From Streptomyces sp. GKU 895 (GTDB lineage Bacteria > Actinomycetota > Actinomycetes > Streptomycetales > Streptomycetaceae), in NCBI GenBank assembly GCA_002027195.1, contig MWJO01000086.1, positions 1 to 37,506 of the forward strand: a DNA stretch of 37,506 bases. Direction: 5' to 3'. The position numbers were made by a program, and so were the translations under genes. Positions 35,325-37,506 of this stretch are shown here, piece by piece. The notes beneath the pieces were generated by a model. It made no database searches. It worked only from the letters and a program-made list of their open reading frames with translations, and was not told the origin of the DNA. How positions within the stretch are numbered: the stretch's first letter is position 1; every line of letters starts with the position of its first letter.

Positions 35325-36092
35325 TCATCGACGCCTTCCGGCGCGACCGAGGGCCACGACCTCGTCGTACGAGAGTGCGGCGCCCTGCGGTGAGCGGCCC
35401 TCCGCGACGGCCGTGACCGTCTCCAGCATCGCGCCCAGCGCCCGCCGGTACGGCAGCGAACCGAGGCTGACCCGGCGGACGCCGAGGGCGGCCAGCCGGG
35501 GGACCGTGGGTCCGGTGGGCGAGTAGAGGATGTTGAGGGGGACGTCGAGGCGTTCGACCAGGGCGCCGATCGCCGCCGGATCGGCCGCCCCCGGCACGAA
35601 CACGCCGTCCGCGCCCGCCTGTTGGTAGGTGTCGAGGCGCCGCAGGGTCTCCTCACCGTCGCCTTCGCCGAGCCAGTACGTGTCCGTGCGGGCGTTCACG
35701 AAGAGGTCCGGTGCCGCCGACTTGACGGCGGCGATCTTCGCGGCGTGCAGGCCGGCCGGTCCGAGGCCGTCCTCCAGGTTGATGCCGACGGCACCCGCCG
35801 CCGCCAACTCCACAGCGAACGAGGCTACTTCGTCGGGGTCGTCGCTGAAGCCGTCCTCGGCGTCCACCGACAGCAGGAAGGGCTCGGTGCCCAGCGTCGA
35901 CGCCAGCCGCATGGTCTCGTCCCGGGTCGCCGAGGCCCCGTCCGGCAGCCCGGCCGCCGCGGCGACGCCGAGACTCGTGGTGCCGACGGCCGAAAAGCCC
36001 CGGCCGGCCAGCGCCATCGCCGAGGCGTGGTCCCAGGCGTTGGGCAGCAGCAGGGGCGTGTCGGCGTGGTGGAGTGCGGCGAAGGGCGTCAT
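35325..36092 (-). CDS. Isocitrate lyase/PEP mutase family protein
   Basis: 255 residues, alpha/beta barrel of the ICL/PEPM superfamily. Landmarks: LLLPNAWDHASAMALAGRGFSAVGTTSLG (phosphate/carboxylate loop), the metal-binding SVDAEDGFSDDP, GINLEDGLG and FVNARTDTYWLGEG. The Cys of true isocitrate lyase and methylisocitrate lyase (KKCGH) is absent, so it belongs to the broad group acting on oxaloacetate- or phosphonopyruvate-like substrates. The ATG overlaps the TGA of the DinB-like gene (ATGA), so the two are translationally coupled. Confidence 0.88.
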   Translation of the reverse strand: MTPFAALHHADTPLLLPNAWDHASAMALAGRGFSAVGTTSLGVAAAAGLPDGASATRDETMRLASTLGTEPFLLSVDAEDGFSDDPDEVASFAVELAAAGAVGINLEDGLGPAGLHAAKIAAVKSAAPDLFVNARTDTYWLGEGDGEETLRRLDTYQQAGADGVFVPGAADPAAIGALVERLDVPLNILYSPTGPTVPRLAALGVRRVSLGSLPYRRALGAMLETVTAVAEGRSPQGAALSYDEVVALGRAGRRR

Positions 36093-36547
36093 GACAGCTC
36101 GCCCACCGCGTCGGCGTAATACGTCGAGCCCCCTAGGTGGTGGGCGAGTTCGCGGAAGCTCCAGCCCTCACCGGGCGAGGTGTCGAGCTGCTCGTCGGTC
36201 AGCGTCTCCAGGCGGTTCGCCCAGATCCGGGCGAGCCGGGTGAGCCTGCTGCGGGCCTCGTCGAGGTCCTCCTGGGTGAAGGCCGCACGGTCGGCCTCCG
36301 TGGTCACCGCCGACGCGTGCCAGTGGTCGGCCTGCGGTTCCTCGCCCGCCAACCGGGCCTCCAGCTCGGCCAGATGATCGACCAGGTGGTCGGCGACCCG
36401 TCTGATCGCCTTGTGCGGGGTGTAGACCCGGTCGTCGGTCTCGAAGAGCCTGCCGTCCCAGCGCGTCCAGGTCGCGGCCAGGGCGAGAACATGATCGACC
36501 ATGCCGGTGACGGCCTGGGCGGGGGTTTCTTGCGCGTGCTCGGTCAT
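36089..36547 (-). CDS. DinB-family protein (possible thiol-dependent transferase)
   Basis: 152 residues, four-helix DinB/YfiT-like bundle. Probable metal-binding His residues are in MVDHVLALAATW, VADHLVDHLAELE and FRELAHHLGGSTYYADAVGEL. Actinobacterial members include mycothiol- and maleylpyruvate-type transferases, but many have unknown substrates. ATG 36547 is used; a GTG three codons upstream is possible. It is the first gene of a two-gene unit with the PEP-mutase-family protein. Confidence 0.8.
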   Translation of the reverse strand: MTEHAQETPAQAVTGMVDHVLALAATWTRWDGRLFETDDRVYTPHKAIRRVADHLVDHLAELEARLAGEEPQADHWHASAVTTEADRAAFTQEDLDEARSRLTRLARIWANRLETLTDEQLDTSPGEGWSFRELAHHLGGSTYYADAVGELS

Positions 36548-36588
36548 GAACGGCACGCTAGAGCCGTATCCGTTCGGCCCCCGCCGAA

Positions 36589-36623
36589 GTGTCCTGGCCC
36601 GCTACGAGGTGTCCTGGCCCGCT
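36589..36623. promoter_or_regulatory. Tandem 15-bp direct repeat, 20-bp period, before the DinB-like gene
   Basis: GTGTCCTGGCCCGCT occurs at 36589-36603 and again at 36609-36623, exactly 20 bp apart (about two helical turns, same face). It lies 42-76 nt upstream of the start at 36547. Same-orientation half-sites with this spacing are typical of AraC-family binding. Confidence 0.5.
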
Positions 36624-36642
36624 GCTCGGCCGGCCGGCCCGC

Positions 36643-37011
36643 CTACTCGCCGCGTTCCGCCTGGCTCCGCTCCACGCAGAACTCGTTGCCCTCGGGGTCG
36701 GCCATCACCACCCACCCGGTCCCGTCCGGCTTGCGCCGGTCGTCGGCGACGGTCGCGCCGAGGGCGAGGAGCCGCTCGACCTCCTCGTCGCGGGTGCGGT
36801 CCTGGGGCTGCAGGTCGAAGTGGATGCGGTTCTTGACCGTCTTGGTCTCGGGGACGGTCACGAAGAGGACGCCCGCGGCTTCGATCAGGGCCTCGGGGTC
36901 ACCGGGCTCGTCCTCCTCGTGGAGGGGGTGGCCGAGCACCTTGGACCAGAACGTCGCGAGAGCGTAGGCATCGGCACAGTCGATCGTCACGTGGCGAATC
37001 AGAGAGGTCAT
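36643..37011 (-). CDS. VOC (glyoxalase/bleomycin-resistance) family protein
   Basis: 122 residues, one VOC module. RHVTIDCADAYALATFWSKVLGHPL is the first beta-alpha unit; FVTVPETKTVKNRIHFDLQPQDRTRDEEVERLLALGATV and WVVMADPEGNEFCVE are the second, with conserved His and Glu metal ligands. ATG 37011 gives the standard N-terminus; an upstream in-frame start at 37059 would add 16 atypical residues. The substrate is unknown; such single-module actinobacterial proteins are often uncharacterised. Confidence 0.87.
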   Translation of the reverse strand: MTSLIRHVTIDCADAYALATFWSKVLGHPLHEEDEPGDPEALIEAAGVLFVTVPETKTVKNRIHFDLQPQDRTRDEEVERLLALGATVADDRRKPDGTGWVVMADPEGNEFCVERSQAERGE

Positions 37012-37071
37012 GTGGGCGATCTTGGGGTACGCCGCGACGCCGGGCAACCGATTAGGCACCCCCTCGGGTGG

Positions 37072-37506
37072 TCAGCCCGGCCCGCCCCGGCCGGCCTTCA
37101 TTTCCCCCACCATCCGCCGCATGACCTCCACCGGCAGCCCCGGGTTCCGGGCAGCCGTCTCCGCCCCGCCCCCGCGCAGCAGCCCGACCAGCAAGCGGGC
37201 CGGCATCCGCGGGTGCAGGGGCCGCGGCCTGCCGTACGTGCTCGTGCGGGTCCTCCAGCAGCCGCGCCGCGGCGGTCGCCGACAGCCGTGGGTCGGTCGC
37301 GGCGCGGTACCGCACGCCCGCGCCGGCGTCCCGGCTGAGCCGCTCGACCAGCTCGGGCGTCGACTCGGGGTCGTCCAGGGCCAGTTGACGCATGCGCGGG
37401 TTCGGGTGGCCGGCGTGCCGGACGAGGTCGCGGCGGGGGGAAGTTCGGATGGCCGCGCGGCCGGTCCGGGGTGCTGAGACTGCCAGGCACCACAGGGATA
37501 CGGCAC
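37072..37506 (-). CDS. LRV-type leucine-rich-repeat-variant protein, 3' part (frameshifted, runs off the edge)
   Basis: The start lies outside or near the window edge. Repeats of some 22-24 residues are visible with a G/NHPN-type corner: GHPN, then RRDLVRHAGHPNPRMRQLALDDP, ESTPELVERLSRDAGAGVRYRAATDP, RLSATAAARLLEDPHEHVRQAA, and AARNPGLPVEVMRRMVGEM near the end. This is the leucine-rich variant pattern of helical repeat proteins. Two frame breaks are evident: in the G6 run 37435-37440 (one extra base) and in the G4 run 37218-37221 (one extra base; AAALHPRMPARLLVGLLR is restored if removed). Protein-interaction role presumed. Confidence 0.65.
   Translation of the reverse strand: MPYPCGAWQSQHPGPAARPSELPPAATSSGTPATRTRACVNWPWTTPSRRPSWSSGSAGTPARACGTAPRPTHGCRRPPRRGCWRTRTSTYGRPRPLHPRMPARLLVGLLRGGGAETAARNPGLPVEVMRRMVGEMKAGRGGPG

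Noticed and set aside
1..37506. CRISPR array, tRNA/rRNA, prophage or transposon
   Set aside because: No regular spacer-repeat pattern, no tRNA cloverleaf signature noticed, and no integrase, transposase or phage structural gene in any frame.

Overview
The window is high-GC actinobacterial DNA, almost certainly Streptomyces. Coding frames have G or C at nearly every third position, GTG and TTG starts are common, Tat-like and long Ala-rich signal peptides occur, and several genes belong to typical Streptomyces families (AldO alditol oxidase, HTH-membrane-sensor regulators, a CBM2-tailed sigma-like protein, ROK regulators). A dispersed intergenic repeat that I recall from many Streptomyces genomes lies at 14389-14435. 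There is no rRNA, tRNA, CRISPR array, prophage or insertion sequence that I can support.

Layout. (1) 1-4.6 kb: a stretch with no supported gene, a small secreted protein, a divergent HTH/membrane/sensor regulator, and convergent to it a PoxB-type pyruvate oxidase preceded by a PP2C-type phosphatase. (2) 6.6-11.5 kb: a very large secreted subtilase (S8) transcribed away from a TrmB/LuxR-type regulator. (3) 11.6-15.7 kb: a DUF456 membrane protein, a PPOX-fold flavin/F420 enzyme, an alkylation-repair pair (Ada/AlkA fusion and Ogt, stop and start overlapping), RsgA, and a 22-codon ORF with a near-perfect ribosome binding site in front of rsgA. (4) 15.8-20.7 kb: the sigma-like/zinc-finger/transmembrane/CBM2 protein, an unusual radical SAM protein, a PPOX-fold protein and a D-2-hydroxyacid dehydrogenase. 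(5) 20.8-29.7 kb: AldO, then a carbohydrate module of ROK regulator, lipoprotein solute-binding protein, two MalF/MalG-type permeases and a GH2 beta-galactosidase. No ATPase gene is present, so a shared MsiK-type ATPase is expected elsewhere in the genome. A conserved 14-nt motif inside inverted repeats lies before both the ROK gene and the binding-protein gene and is the best candidate for the regulator's operator. (6) 29.7-37.5 kb: a delta-60/DUF11/RTX-like secreted protein, a hypothetical protein, a secreted phosphodiesterase with a jacalin-like lectin tail, a TetR regulator with a clear palindromic operator, a PEP-mutase-family protein, a DinB-family protein, a VOC-family protein and the C-terminal part of an LRV-repeat protein.

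The most important caveat is that seven genes are broken by single- or double-base shifts, at least eleven in 37.5 kb, most of them in short G/C runs, and in each case the protein continues in another frame with family-typical sequence. Mixed insertions and deletions spread over unrelated genes look like consensus errors of an unpolished assembly rather than gene decay. I annotate these loci as single genes and give each break point.

The most biologically interesting items are the membrane-anchored sigma-like protein with an extracellular CBM2, the ROK/galactoside module with its paired operators, the leader-peptide-like ORF before rsgA, and the non-canonical cysteine motif of the radical SAM protein.
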